From the NCBI GenBank assembly GCA_964455185.1, contig CAYVUR010000019.1, positions 1-14,211 of the forward strand: a DNA stretch of 14,211 bases, written 5' to 3'. The DNA is from CAISTG01 sp964455185 (GTDB lineage Bacteria; Patescibacteriota; Patescibacteriia; 2-01-FULL-39-33). The translations under genes were made by a program, and so were the position numbers. The notes beneath the pieces are model-generated. The model was given only the letters and a program-made list of their open reading frames with translations. It made no database searches and was not told the DNA's origin. Positions within the stretch are counted from its first letter, which is position 1. Every line of letters begins with the position of its first letter. This document shows positions 6,653 to 12,832 of the stretch, piece after piece.

Positions 6653-6683
6653 TTTTTCTAAAATAGATAATTGAATTATCATT

Positions 6684-6712
6684 AAAGTCAGATTGTTTTT
6701 TCCGGCTTTTTT
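6684..6712 (+). terminator. weak terminator candidate after clpP
   Basis: AAAGTC (6684-6689) pairs with GGCTTT (6704-6709), including one T-G pair, around a long 14-nt loop, and six T follow from the stem outward. The short stem and large loop make this tentative. Confidence 0.3.
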
Positions 6713-6729
6713 GTAATTTAAATTTTTTT

Positions 6730-6760
6730 AAAAAAATTAGAGCAGTTTTATGACTTGCTC
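6730..6760 (-). terminator. terminator candidate for the Cys/His-rich small gene
   Basis: On the minus strand, GAGC, a bulged A and AGT pair with ACT and GCTC around a 6-nt loop (6740-6760). This is followed by TAATTTTTTT. It begins 13 nt after the stop codon of the small gene. The stem is short, but the order stem then T-run is right for that strand only. Confidence 0.45.
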
Positions 6761-6773
6761 AGGTCATTGTTGC

Positions 6774-6989
6774 TCATTCATCAAAAAAACTAGGTAATTT
6801 TTTTGATTCTTTTTCACACAAAGAACAATGATGGTGTTCTGGTTGGCCATGTTGGCAGTAAAAAAATGAACCAGCATTAATATTTATATTCTTTGCAGAA
6901 TTGACTGAAGAAGTTTGATTTGATTTTTTTATTTTATTATTTAATTTCAAATCAAATATTTTTTTAAGTTGAACGATTAAGATTTGCAT
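6774..6989 (-). CDS. small Cys/His-rich protein, putative zinc binder
   Basis: Unrecognised 71-aa protein. It is likely a real gene because GGAGG (plus-strand positions 6995-6999) sits a few nt before the ATG, one of only three clear Shine-Dalgarno sequences in this window, and a terminator-like hairpin follows the stop. The N-terminal third is hydrophobic to basic (residues 1-22, with KIKK near 19-22). A Ser/Asn-rich linker follows (23-41). The C-terminal part holds C45, H47, H52-H53-H54, C55 and C58, spaced as C-x-H-x4-HHH-C-x2-C. That could coordinate one zinc ion, possibly two. It ends in an acidic SFFDE. No known family is recognised. A regulatory or nucleic-acid-binding role is only a guess. 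It is alone on its strand in a mainly non-coding stretch. Confidence 0.6.
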   Translation of the reverse strand: MQILIVQLKKIFDLKLNNKIKKSNQTSSVNSAKNININAGSFFYCQHGQPEHHHCSLCEKESKKLPSFFDE

Positions 6990-7063
6990 GATTTTTCCTC
7001 CATTGTTTAGTAATTTAAGATTTTTTATAATTTTTAAAATTTTAAGGTGCTTTTTATTAATAA

Positions 7064-7095
7064 AAAAATCGTCCGTTGTTTAACGGACGATTTTT
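7064..7095. terminator. strong bidirectional intrinsic terminator
   Basis: A 14-bp stem, AAAAATCGTCCGTT (7064-7077) with AACGGACGATTTTT (7082-7095), surrounds a 4-nt loop. T-runs exit on both strands. On the plus strand it would stop read-through from clpP before the rny promoter. On the minus strand it would stop anything starting near 7173. Confidence 0.88.
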
Positions 7096-7173
7096 ATAAA
7101 TAAATGAATATCTATTTTTTTAAAATCTAGCTTGCTTATTTTTTTCTGTTTAAGAAAATAAATCATATCTTTA
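7064..7173 (-). ncRNA. candidate short minus-strand transcript (sRNA or 28-aa peptide)
   Basis: On the minus strand, TTGACA (7203-7208), a 17-nt spacer and TAAACT (7180-7185) predict a start near 7173. The strong terminator ends the transcript near 7064, giving about 110 nt. A 28-codon frame begins with ATG at 7166 and stops inside the terminator stem (7080), which argues against coding, as does its low-complexity Lys/Ile content. A small RNA is the simpler reading. The -10 matches poorly. Confidence 0.2.
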
Positions 7174-7267
7174 TAAGAAAGTTTAATACAGAAAAATAAT
7201 TATGTCAATAAATAATTATGTTTTTAAATATTAAATGATAATTATAAAATTTAGTTTTGTAAATTGT

Positions 7268-7296
7268 TTGACTAAAAGATTATTTCGTGGTAAGAT
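7268..7296 (+). promoter_or_regulatory. extended -10 promoter for the rny operon
   Basis: TTGACT (7268-7273), a 17-nt spacer and TAAGAT (7291-7296) with TG at 7288-7289 form an extended -10 promoter. Transcription would begin near 7303. A second -10-like TATAAT lies at 7305-7310 but has no good -35. Confidence 0.55.
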
Positions 7297-7302
7297 AAAA
7301 TT

Positions 7303-7534
7303 AGTATAATTAATAATCAAATCAAGAAAAGGATGTTTATGATGGAATTCGATAGAATAAGAAGTTTATTTTAATTTAGTTATTTTTTTTTAAAAAAATG
7401 AAAGCTTCTCCCCGGATTAAAAAACAAGAAAATAATTACCTGCCGTTAGAGACGGCAGATGTTTATTTTTAGGTTCCGGTTATATATTCTTTCGATTTTA
7501 TTAAAACTCCTTTTCTTGAGTGAAAAGGAAATAT
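7303..7534 (+). promoter_or_regulatory. long structured leader of rny
   Basis: About 230 nt separate the predicted transcription start from the rny ATG at 7535. A tiny frame with a good ribosome binding site (AAAAGGA at 7327-7333) runs from ATG 7339 to TAA 7374 and encodes MMEFDRIRSLF. A 24-codon frame (7398-7472) has no ribosome binding site and uses codons such as CCC, CGG, CTG and ACG that neighbours avoid, so it is more likely structured RNA. Nested pairings are possible: GAAAG (7400-7404) with CTTTC (7489-7493), CCGGA (7412-7416) with TCCGG (7475-7479), and the hairpin CTGCCGT/ACGGCAG (7440-7458). A last hairpin covers the ribosome binding site. Leader-mediated control of RNase Y is inference. 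Confidence 0.4.
7508..7529 (+). promoter_or_regulatory. hairpin masking the rny Shine-Dalgarno
   Basis: TCCTTTTC (7508-7515) and GAAAAGGA (7522-7529) pair perfectly over 8 bp with a 6-nt loop. The right arm is the ribosome binding site for ATG 7535, so this fold would block translation until opened. Confidence 0.5.
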
Positions 7535-9064
7535 ATGGAAATAATAATATTATTAATAATAGTAGCTTTAATAGTACTACCATTAGGTTTTGTTTTGGGC
7601 TACTTAGTACGTCGACAATTAGCTCAGTATAGAAAAGATAGTATTGAAGCTAAAATAGAAAAAACTTTAAGTGAAGCTAAAGCCAAACAAAAGGAAATTT
7701 TATTACAAGCGCAAGAAAAAGCTTTAAAAATTTTAGATGATGCTAAAGTTGAAGCTAAACAGATTAAGCAGGAAATAGATAATGCTAAAATACGCTTAGA
7801 GAAGCGTGAGGCAATGTTTGATCAAAAAATTTTAGATTTAGAAAATCAAAAGCAAGATTTAGCAGATAAGACAGAGAAAATTAATAAAGCTAAAGAAGAA
7901 ATTAATAAGATTCGTGAAGAACAATTAGCAAAATTAGAAAAAATTGCCGGTTTAACTAAAGCTGAGGCAGAAAAAATTTTAATGGATAATGCTGAAAAAA
8001 TGGTTTCCGAAGCATTAGTTAATCGTATTCGTAAATTAGAACAAGAAGCTTCAGAAGAGTTAGAAAAAAAAGCTAAAGAAATTTTATCAGTTGTAATTGA
8101 ACGTTGTGCTTCATCTCATGCTGCAGAAACTACTTCTTCAACAGTTGATTTGCCAAGCGATGAAATGAAAGGTAGAATTATTGGACGTGAAGGGCGTAAT
8201 ATCAAAACTATAGAACAATTAACTGGGGTAGAGATTATTATTGATGATACCCCACAAGCTATTACTTTATCTTCTTTTTCTCCAATTAGAAGACAGGTAG
8301 CTAAAAAAGCTATTGAAAAATTAATCTTTGATGGACGCATACATCCAGCTCGTATTGAAGATGCTATTCAAGAGGCAAAACAAGAAATAGCTTTAGATAT
8401 TAAAAAAGCTGGAGAAAATGCCTTGTACGAATTAGGAATTACTGGTTTTGATCCTAAATTAATTCAAATTATTGGACGTTTGAAATATCGAACTTCATAT
8501 GGACAGAACATTCTTAATCATTCAATAGAAGTTTCTATTCTTTCAGGAATGCTTGCAGCTGAATTAGGCGCTAATGTGATAGTAGCCAAAAAAGCTGGCT
8601 TGTTACATGACATTGGTAAAGCAGTCGACCATGAAGTTCAAGGAACTCATCCAGAAATTGGACGTGATATTTGTAAAAAATTTGGTATTAGCGATGATAT
8701 TATTGCTGGAGTATTTGAACATCATAATGATAAACCCAGTACTTTAGAGGCTTTAATTGTTAAAGTTGCTGATGCTATTTCTGGAGCTCGAGAAGGAGCA
8801 AGAAAAGATTCTTATGAAAATTATTTACAACGTTTAGGAGAATTAGAAAATATTGCCCAATCATTTTCTGGAGTTGATAAAGTTTATGCTATTCAAGCAG
8901 GACGAGAAGTTAGAGTTTTTGTTTCTCCTGAAGAAATAGATGATTTAAAAGCTATTAAATTAGCTAAAGATATTGCTGAAAAAATTGAAAGTGAACTTAA
9001 ATATCCTGGAGAAATTAAAGTTAATGTTATTAGAGAGAAAAGAGTTATAGAATATGCTAGATAA
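7520..9064 (+). CDS. rny: ribonuclease Y
   Basis: Membrane-anchored endoribonuclease that starts mRNA decay. Visible parts in order: an N-terminal transmembrane helix (about 6-30), a long charged coiled coil rich in Glu, Lys and Ala (about 35-195), a KH RNA-binding domain with the IIGREGRN loop (about 215-250), and an HD domain with HS in NILNHSIE and the metal-binding LLHDIGK (H363, D364), followed by a conserved C-terminal region. Length (514 aa) is standard. The frame opens with GTG at 7520, but ATG at 7535 is the better start: AAAGGA lies five to seven nt before it, and it gives an N-terminus (MEIIILL) that begins directly with the membrane helix, 509 aa. It heads a likely operon with the ymdB-like gene (17 nt gap), a known association, and hup. 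A long leader suggests translational control. Confidence 0.95.
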   Translation: MKRKYMEIIILLIIVALIVLPLGFVLGYLVRRQLAQYRKDSIEAKIEKTLSEAKAKQKEILLQAQEKALKILDDAKVEAKQIKQEIDNAKIRLEKREAMFDQKILDLENQKQDLADKTEKINKAKEEINKIREEQLAKLEKIAGLTKAEAEKILMDNAEKMVSEALVNRIRKLEQEASEELEKKAKEILSVVIERCASSHAAETTSSTVDLPSDEMKGRIIGREGRNIKTIEQLTGVEIIIDDTPQAITLSSFSPIRRQVAKKAIEKLIFDGRIHPARIEDAIQEAKQEIALDIKKAGENALYELGITGFDPKLIQIIGRLKYRTSYGQNILNHSIEVSILSGMLAAELGANVIVAKKAGLLHDIGKAVDHEVQGTHPEIGRDICKKFGISDDIIAGVFEHHNDKPSTLEALIVKVADAISGAREGARKDSYENYLQRLGELENIAQSFSGVDKVYAIQAGREVRVFVSPEEIDDLKAIKLAKDIAEKIESELKYPGEIKVNVIREKRVIEYAR

Positions 9065-9081
9065 TTTAATAATTAAAATAG

Positions 9082-9879
9082 ATGATTAAAATAATTTTTA
9101 TAGCTGATATAATTGGTAAAATTGGTCGTAATGCTATAAATTTATATTTACCACATTTAAAGAAAAAGTATCAACCTGATTTAGTGATAGCTAATGCAGA
9201 AAACTTAGCTCACGGAATTGGTTTTACTAAAAAAACTTTAGATGAAATGCATACAGCAGGCATTGATGGCTTCACCTCTGGCAATCATGCTTGGGAAAAG
9301 GCAGGGAGTGATGAAGTTTTAAATAATCTTTCTAATAAAATTATTCGACCAGCTAATTATCCGAAAACTAAATCAGGTAAAGGTTGGATGGAATTTAAAA
9401 TTGGCGAAAATAATTTAATTGTGATAAACTTATTAGGGAGGGTATTTATTGATGAAAAAGTACATAGCCCCTTTGCTGTACTTGATAAAATAATCGCTAA
9501 AGATAGAAAAGCTTTATATTTAGTGGATTTTCACGCTGAAGCCACTTCTGAAAAAGCCGCTTTAGCTAATTATTTTGATGGTCGAGTAGCCGCTATAATT
9601 GGCACACATACCCATGTTCAAACTGCAGATGAGCAAATTTTAGAAGGAGGAACTGGGTTTATTAGTGATGCGGGAATGGTAGGATATAAAGATTCGATTA
9701 TTGGTTCAAATAGGCAACAAATACTTAATATGTTTTTAGGAATTGGTAAATCTTCTAAAAAACATGATTTACCAGCTTACGGAAAAGTAATTTTAAATGC
9801 AGTTTATTTGGAAATTTGTCCTCGCCAAAGAAAAACAATAAAAATTGAAAGAATTAATAAAATTATAGAAGTAAAATAA
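9082..9879 (+). CDS. ymdB: YmdB-type metallophosphoesterase (TIGR00282 family)
   Basis: Calcineurin-like phosphoesterase of the YmdB/TIGR00282 family. The Bacillus YmdB protein hydrolyses 2',3'-cyclic nucleotides and affects biofilm and motility decisions; its gene commonly follows rny, as here after 17 nt. The 265-aa length is typical. Metal-binding motifs are all present: D9 in FIADIIGK, E40 and N41 in NAEN, N68 and H69 in SGNHAW, H151 in VDFHAEATSEK, and H176 and H178 in GTHTHVQTADE. The FISDAGMVG segment after these is also family-typical. There is no Shine-Dalgarno, which suggests translational coupling or leaderless-type initiation. A role next to RNase Y in RNA-end or cyclic-nucleotide metabolism is inference from family and position; the true substrate here is unknown. 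Confidence 0.92.
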   Translation: MIKIIFIADIIGKIGRNAINLYLPHLKKKYQPDLVIANAENLAHGIGFTKKTLDEMHTAGIDGFTSGNHAWEKAGSDEVLNNLSNKIIRPANYPKTKSGKGWMEFKIGENNLIVINLLGRVFIDEKVHSPFAVLDKIIAKDRKALYLVDFHAEATSEKAALANYFDGRVAAIIGTHTHVQTADEQILEGGTGFISDAGMVGYKDSIIGSNRQQILNMFLGIGKSSKKHDLPAYGKVILNAVYLEICPRQRKTIKIERINKIIEVK

Positions 9880-9917
9880 ATTTATTTTTAGAAAAAATTT
9901 ATTTTATTAATAAACAT

Positions 9918-10259
9918 ATGAACAAAGCAGAATTGGCTCAAAAGATTGCTGACAAAGTCGGCATCACTAAAGCCCAAGCAGAAAAAGCTTTAGAAGCTTT
10001 TACTGATATTGCTACTGCTGAAATGAAGGCGGGCGGTGAAGTGGTTTTAACTGGTTTCGGTACTTTCTCAGCTCGTCCTCGTAAGGGTAGAGAAGGAATT
10101 AATCCTCGAAATCCGCAAGAGAAAATCGAAATTCCAACAGTAGTAGTAGCTAAGTTTAAAGCTGGTAAAAATCTTAAAGACGCTTTGAAAGGTAAAAGTA
10201 AATCAGTTAAATCTGAAACTTCAATTAAAGAAGAAGTAGTTGAATCAATTTCTGAATAA
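9918..10259 (+). CDS. hup: HU family DNA-binding protein with acidic/basic tail
   Basis: Nucleoid-associated histone-like protein that bends DNA as a dimer. Residues 1-90 are a complete HU fold: the helical dimer part (MNKAELAQKIADKVG onward), GFGTF at the start of the beta saddle, the DNA-gripping arm with GREGINPRNP, and a final helix ending KNLKDALKGK. After this comes an extra tail of about 22 residues, first Lys/Ser-rich then acidic, which standard HU of about 90 aa lacks. The gene has more G and C and more optimised codons than its neighbours, as expected for an abundant protein. It lies 38 nt after ymdB and is closed by a palindromic terminator. It may have its own promoter inside the AT-rich gap, but none is clear. 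IHF is an alternative, though a single homomeric HU is more likely. Confidence 0.94.
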   Translation: MNKAELAQKIADKVGITKAQAEKALEAFTDIATAEMKAGGEVVLTGFGTFSARPRKGREGINPRNPQEKIEIPTVVVAKFKAGKNLKDALKGKSKSVKSETSIKEEVVESISE

Positions 10260-10320
10260 AAATTAAATAAAGATTTTTTGATTGCCATTTTTTTGGTATT
10301 GTTTTACGTTTTTAACTAAA

Positions 10321-10356
10321 TAACAAAAAAATTCCTAATTAGGAATTTTTTTGTTA
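10321..10356. terminator. 36-bp perfect palindrome, bidirectional terminator
   Basis: The 36 bases are identical to their reverse complement: an AT arm, a CCTAATTAGG centre, and seven T after the GGAA on either strand. It lies between convergent hup and elp3 and can end both transcripts. Confidence 0.85.
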
Positions 10357-10395
10357 TTAAATTTTTATATTAATTATTAATTTGGTATTAATTTT

Positions 10396-11964
10396 TTATT
10401 TTAAATTTTTAATCATGTATGTTCTTTCAAGATGATAACCATTTTTTTGATAATATTGACGAACGCCGATACCAGCAATAACAGCAATTTTTTTATAGCC
10501 ATATTGTTGAGAAATTTTTTCAGCTTCTGCTAGTAATTTTTTTCCTAAACCCAAATGTTGCACATTTCCTTTTTCACCTAAATTTGTTAATTGGCCGTAA
10601 GTATGAACTTCACGGATTAGAGCGGCGTCTTTTAATTCTTTTAAACTAGGTTTTTGTGGATTACTTGGAAAACGTAAACGCAAAAAAGCATATAAAACTT
10701 TTTTATCAAAAGATTCAAAACTTAAAAAATATTCAATTCCATCGTTTGCTTGATATTTAATTTTATTAAGTTTAATTTTTTGCATTTGTTTTGATTGATG
10801 GCCTGCTTCACGGCAACGGATACATTGACAAGACCAACCTTCTTGCTTAGCTTGTTCTTGTAAAAGTTGACGTAAATTAGTTTTTTTATTTCCAGCAATA
10901 ATTGATTCTTCAGGAATATCACGGATGAGTCGCGTAATACGTACCCAAGGCGGAGTAATTTTTTTAATTTTTTTAATTAATTCTTCAAGTTGTTTTTCAG
11001 TATAAGGTTTATATTTTTTTTGTTTATATAATTTATATAAATAGGCATGTTCATTAACTACACAAGGATAAATTTTAATCATGTCTGGCATAAAATTGCC
11101 ATTACTATACAATTGTTGAAACATTTTGAAGTCTCGCTTGACATTAGAACCATACAGATTAAGCATCAAATGTAAATTAATTTTGAAACCAGCATCTTTA
11201 AGTAACTTTATAGCTTTAATACTTTGTTTAACAGAATGTCCACGGCGATTAATTTTTAATATTTTATCATCAAGATGTTGTATTCCAAGTTCAACACGAG
11301 TACAACCTAATTCGCGCATTTTTTTAATTTCTTTATTAGAAATATAATCAGGACGCGTTTCTAAAGTTAAGCCGACACAACGATGTTTAGCGGTTTCATT
11401 TTTCTTCTGTGCTTCAGTTAAGGTTTTTGCTTGATAATTATTGAGCGCGTCAAAACATCTTTTAATAAACCATTTTTGATATTGTGGTGAATGGTAACTC
11501 CAAGTACCTCCCATGATAATAAGTTCAATTTTATCAGTGGCATGTCCATTATTTTTTAAAGCTTTAAGTCGCATTGTTACTTGGCGGTAAGGATCAAAAT
11601 TATTAATAATAGCACGCATCACCGCTGGTTCATTAGAAAGATATGATTTTGGCATGTTTTTTTCTGTAGGACAAAAAATACATTTGCCAGGACAAGGGAA
11701 CGGTTTAGTTAAAACTGAAATAACAGCAACCCCAGACATGGTGCGTACGGCACGTTTTGTAAGCAATTGTTCTAATAGTTTATTTTGTTTTATTACACCG
11801 GTTTTAAGTAATTTACGATAAGTGGCAAGTAAAGATGATTTTTCTGGAGAAGGTAATTTAAATTTGCCGGCTTCAATGCGAGCTAAATTAAATAATTCTT
11901 TTTCAGATTTAGGATTATTTTTAATGATATTAAAAACAATAGATTTTAAAATGTTTTGATTCAT
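10396..11964 (-). CDS. elp3: Elp3 radical SAM/GNAT tRNA wobble-uridine modification enzyme
   Basis: Predicted tRNA U34 carboxymethyl-forming enzyme, using a radical-SAM domain and an acetyl-CoA-binding GNAT domain. The 522-aa protein is full length. An N-terminal basic helical part (1-75) is followed by VLTKPFPCPGKCIFC with the 4Fe-4S cysteines C91, C95 and C98. The rest of the radical-SAM barrel includes GGTWSYH, LTLETRPDYI and RVELGIQHLDD. A metal-binding CQCIRC (C379, C381, C384) precedes the GNAT domain, which has REVHTYGQLTNLG, the acetyl-CoA loop QHLGLGKKLL (469-478) and the terminal GVRQYYQKNGY. All are family signatures. No other Elongator subunit is nearby, as usual for bacterial stand-alone Elp3. 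It is divergent, 92 nt apart, from a Trm9-like methyltransferase that would act on its product. Identification is strong; activity on tRNA here is inferred. Confidence 0.93.
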   Translation of the reverse strand: MNQNILKSIVFNIIKNNPKSEKELFNLARIEAGKFKLPSPEKSSLLATYRKLLKTGVIKQNKLLEQLLTKRAVRTMSGVAVISVLTKPFPCPGKCIFCPTEKNMPKSYLSNEPAVMRAIINNFDPYRQVTMRLKALKNNGHATDKIELIIMGGTWSYHSPQYQKWFIKRCFDALNNYQAKTLTEAQKKNETAKHRCVGLTLETRPDYISNKEIKKMRELGCTRVELGIQHLDDKILKINRRGHSVKQSIKAIKLLKDAGFKINLHLMLNLYGSNVKRDFKMFQQLYSNGNFMPDMIKIYPCVVNEHAYLYKLYKQKKYKPYTEKQLEELIKKIKKITPPWVRITRLIRDIPEESIIAGNKKTNLRQLLQEQAKQEGWSCQCIRCREAGHQSKQMQKIKLNKIKYQANDGIEYFLSFESFDKKVLYAFLRLRFPSNPQKPSLKELKDAALIREVHTYGQLTNLGEKGNVQHLGLGKKLLAEAEKISQQYGYKKIAVIAGIGVRQYYQKNGYHLERTYMIKNLK

Positions 11965-12056
11965 AAGTTTTTATAATATAACATAACATAAAGTAATAAT
12001 AATTTCAATTATCAATTTTTGCTTTAATAATTATAAAATGTTAAAGTAAATTTATT

Positions 12057-12806
12057 ATGAAAGATGAGCAAATACAAAAAATATTAAAACAAACTAAAGA
12101 TATTTATAATAGTATCGCGCCACAATTTTCTGATACTCGAAGTAAATTATGGTTAGGTTTTGAGCAATTTAATAAATATGTTAAGCCTAAAGATAAAGTA
12201 TTGGATTTAGGTTGTGGTAATGGGCGTTTGGCTGAAATTTTTTTTAATTCAGAAATTGAATATCTAGGAATTGATAATAGTCAAGAATTAATTAATATTG
12301 CTAAACAAAAATTTTTTGATAAACCAAGAATTAATTTTATAGTTGGAGATATTTTAAATATTAATTATAACAATCAATTTGATTTAGTTTTAATGATAGC
12401 TGTTTTACATCATATACCTAGTAACAATTTAAGAATTAAAGTGCTTAAAAGTATTTATAAATCTTTACGTCCCGGTGGTCGATTAATAATGTCTAATTGG
12501 AATCTTTGGCAAGTTTGGGAGAATCATAGAAAGTTTCGTTATTGGAAATATCTGTTAAACTATAAAGAAAAAATTAAATATGGAACATGGAGAATATCTG
12601 ATGCTTTTGTACCTTGGAAATCTTTGACTAGTGATAATTTGCGTTATGTTCATTCTTTTAGCAAGAGAGAAATGAAACAATTACTTAAACAATCAGGTTT
12701 TACTATTGAAAAAATTAATTTTGAAAATAATAAAGGAGAATTAGCTACTATTTTTACTGGTTGTAATTTATTGGCTGTGGCAGTTAAAAATGATAAAATT
12801 AAATAA
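12057..12806 (+). CDS. Trm9/ALKBH8-like SAM-dependent methyltransferase
   Basis: Class I SAM-dependent methyltransferase, 249 aa. The SAM-binding core is plain: motif I LDLGCGNG (49-56), acidic D73 in GIDNS, D98 in VGDIL, and the post-motif LRPGGRL (137-143). What points to Trm9 is outside the core: an N-terminal IYNSIAPQFSDTRSKLW (16-32), AVLHHIPS (115-122), and late FVPWK (184-188) with RYVHSF (196-201). These recall the tRNA carboxymethyluridine methyltransferases Trm9 and ALKBH8, which turn cm5U34 into mcm5U34. It sits divergent from elp3, whose product would be its substrate. In eukaryotes the enzyme needs Trm112; no such gene is here. It lies 26 nt before the phosphohexomutase, probably one transcript. 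The methyltransferase fold is certain; the Trm9 function is a supported inference. Confidence 0.72.
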   Translation: MKDEQIQKILKQTKDIYNSIAPQFSDTRSKLWLGFEQFNKYVKPKDKVLDLGCGNGRLAEIFFNSEIEYLGIDNSQELINIAKQKFFDKPRINFIVGDILNINYNNQFDLVLMIAVLHHIPSNNLRIKVLKSIYKSLRPGGRLIMSNWNLWQVWENHRKFRYWKYLLNYKEKIKYGTWRISDAFVPWKSLTSDNLRYVHSFSKREMKQLLKQSGFTIEKINFENNKGELATIFTGCNLLAVAVKNDKIK

Positions 12807-12832
12807 ATTAAATTAATTCATAATAATTAAAA

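Larger units (their letters stand above)
6990..7519. other. 530-nt non-coding interval between small gene and rny
   Basis: There is no standard-length gene on either strand. From left to right it contains the ribosome binding site of the minus-strand small gene (6995-6999), a bidirectional terminator (7064-7095), a possible short minus-strand transcript (about 7064-7173), a 12-bp direct repeat (7194-7205 and 7210-7221), an rny promoter (7268-7296), and a leader of about 230 nt with tiny reading frames and hairpins. The stretch 7399-7480 is visibly richer in G and C than its surroundings. Confidence 0.7.

Noticed and set aside
6721..6738. T7-A7 palindrome after clpP
   Set aside because: Pure A/T symmetry is common in this base composition and lacks a GC stem; only its T-run on the minus strand is used as part of a neighbouring terminator.
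7471..7500. GGTTCC sequence resembling a tRNA T-arm
   Set aside because: No acceptor, D or anticodon stems around it; it does not fold as a tRNA.
8116..8340. 74-codon frame antisense to rny
   Set aside because: Opposite the KH-domain coding region of RNase Y; no start signal or recognisable motif.
9938..10288. 116-codon open frame antisense to hup
   Set aside because: Lies opposite a certain HU gene whose regular codon pattern explains the open antisense frame; no ribosome binding site and no recognisable protein.
11126..11347. 73-codon frame antisense to elp3
   Set aside because: Opposite the radical-SAM barrel of a clear Elp3; also rejected are 10722-10922 (same strand, other frame) and 12910-13140 (antisense to the phosphohexomutase).
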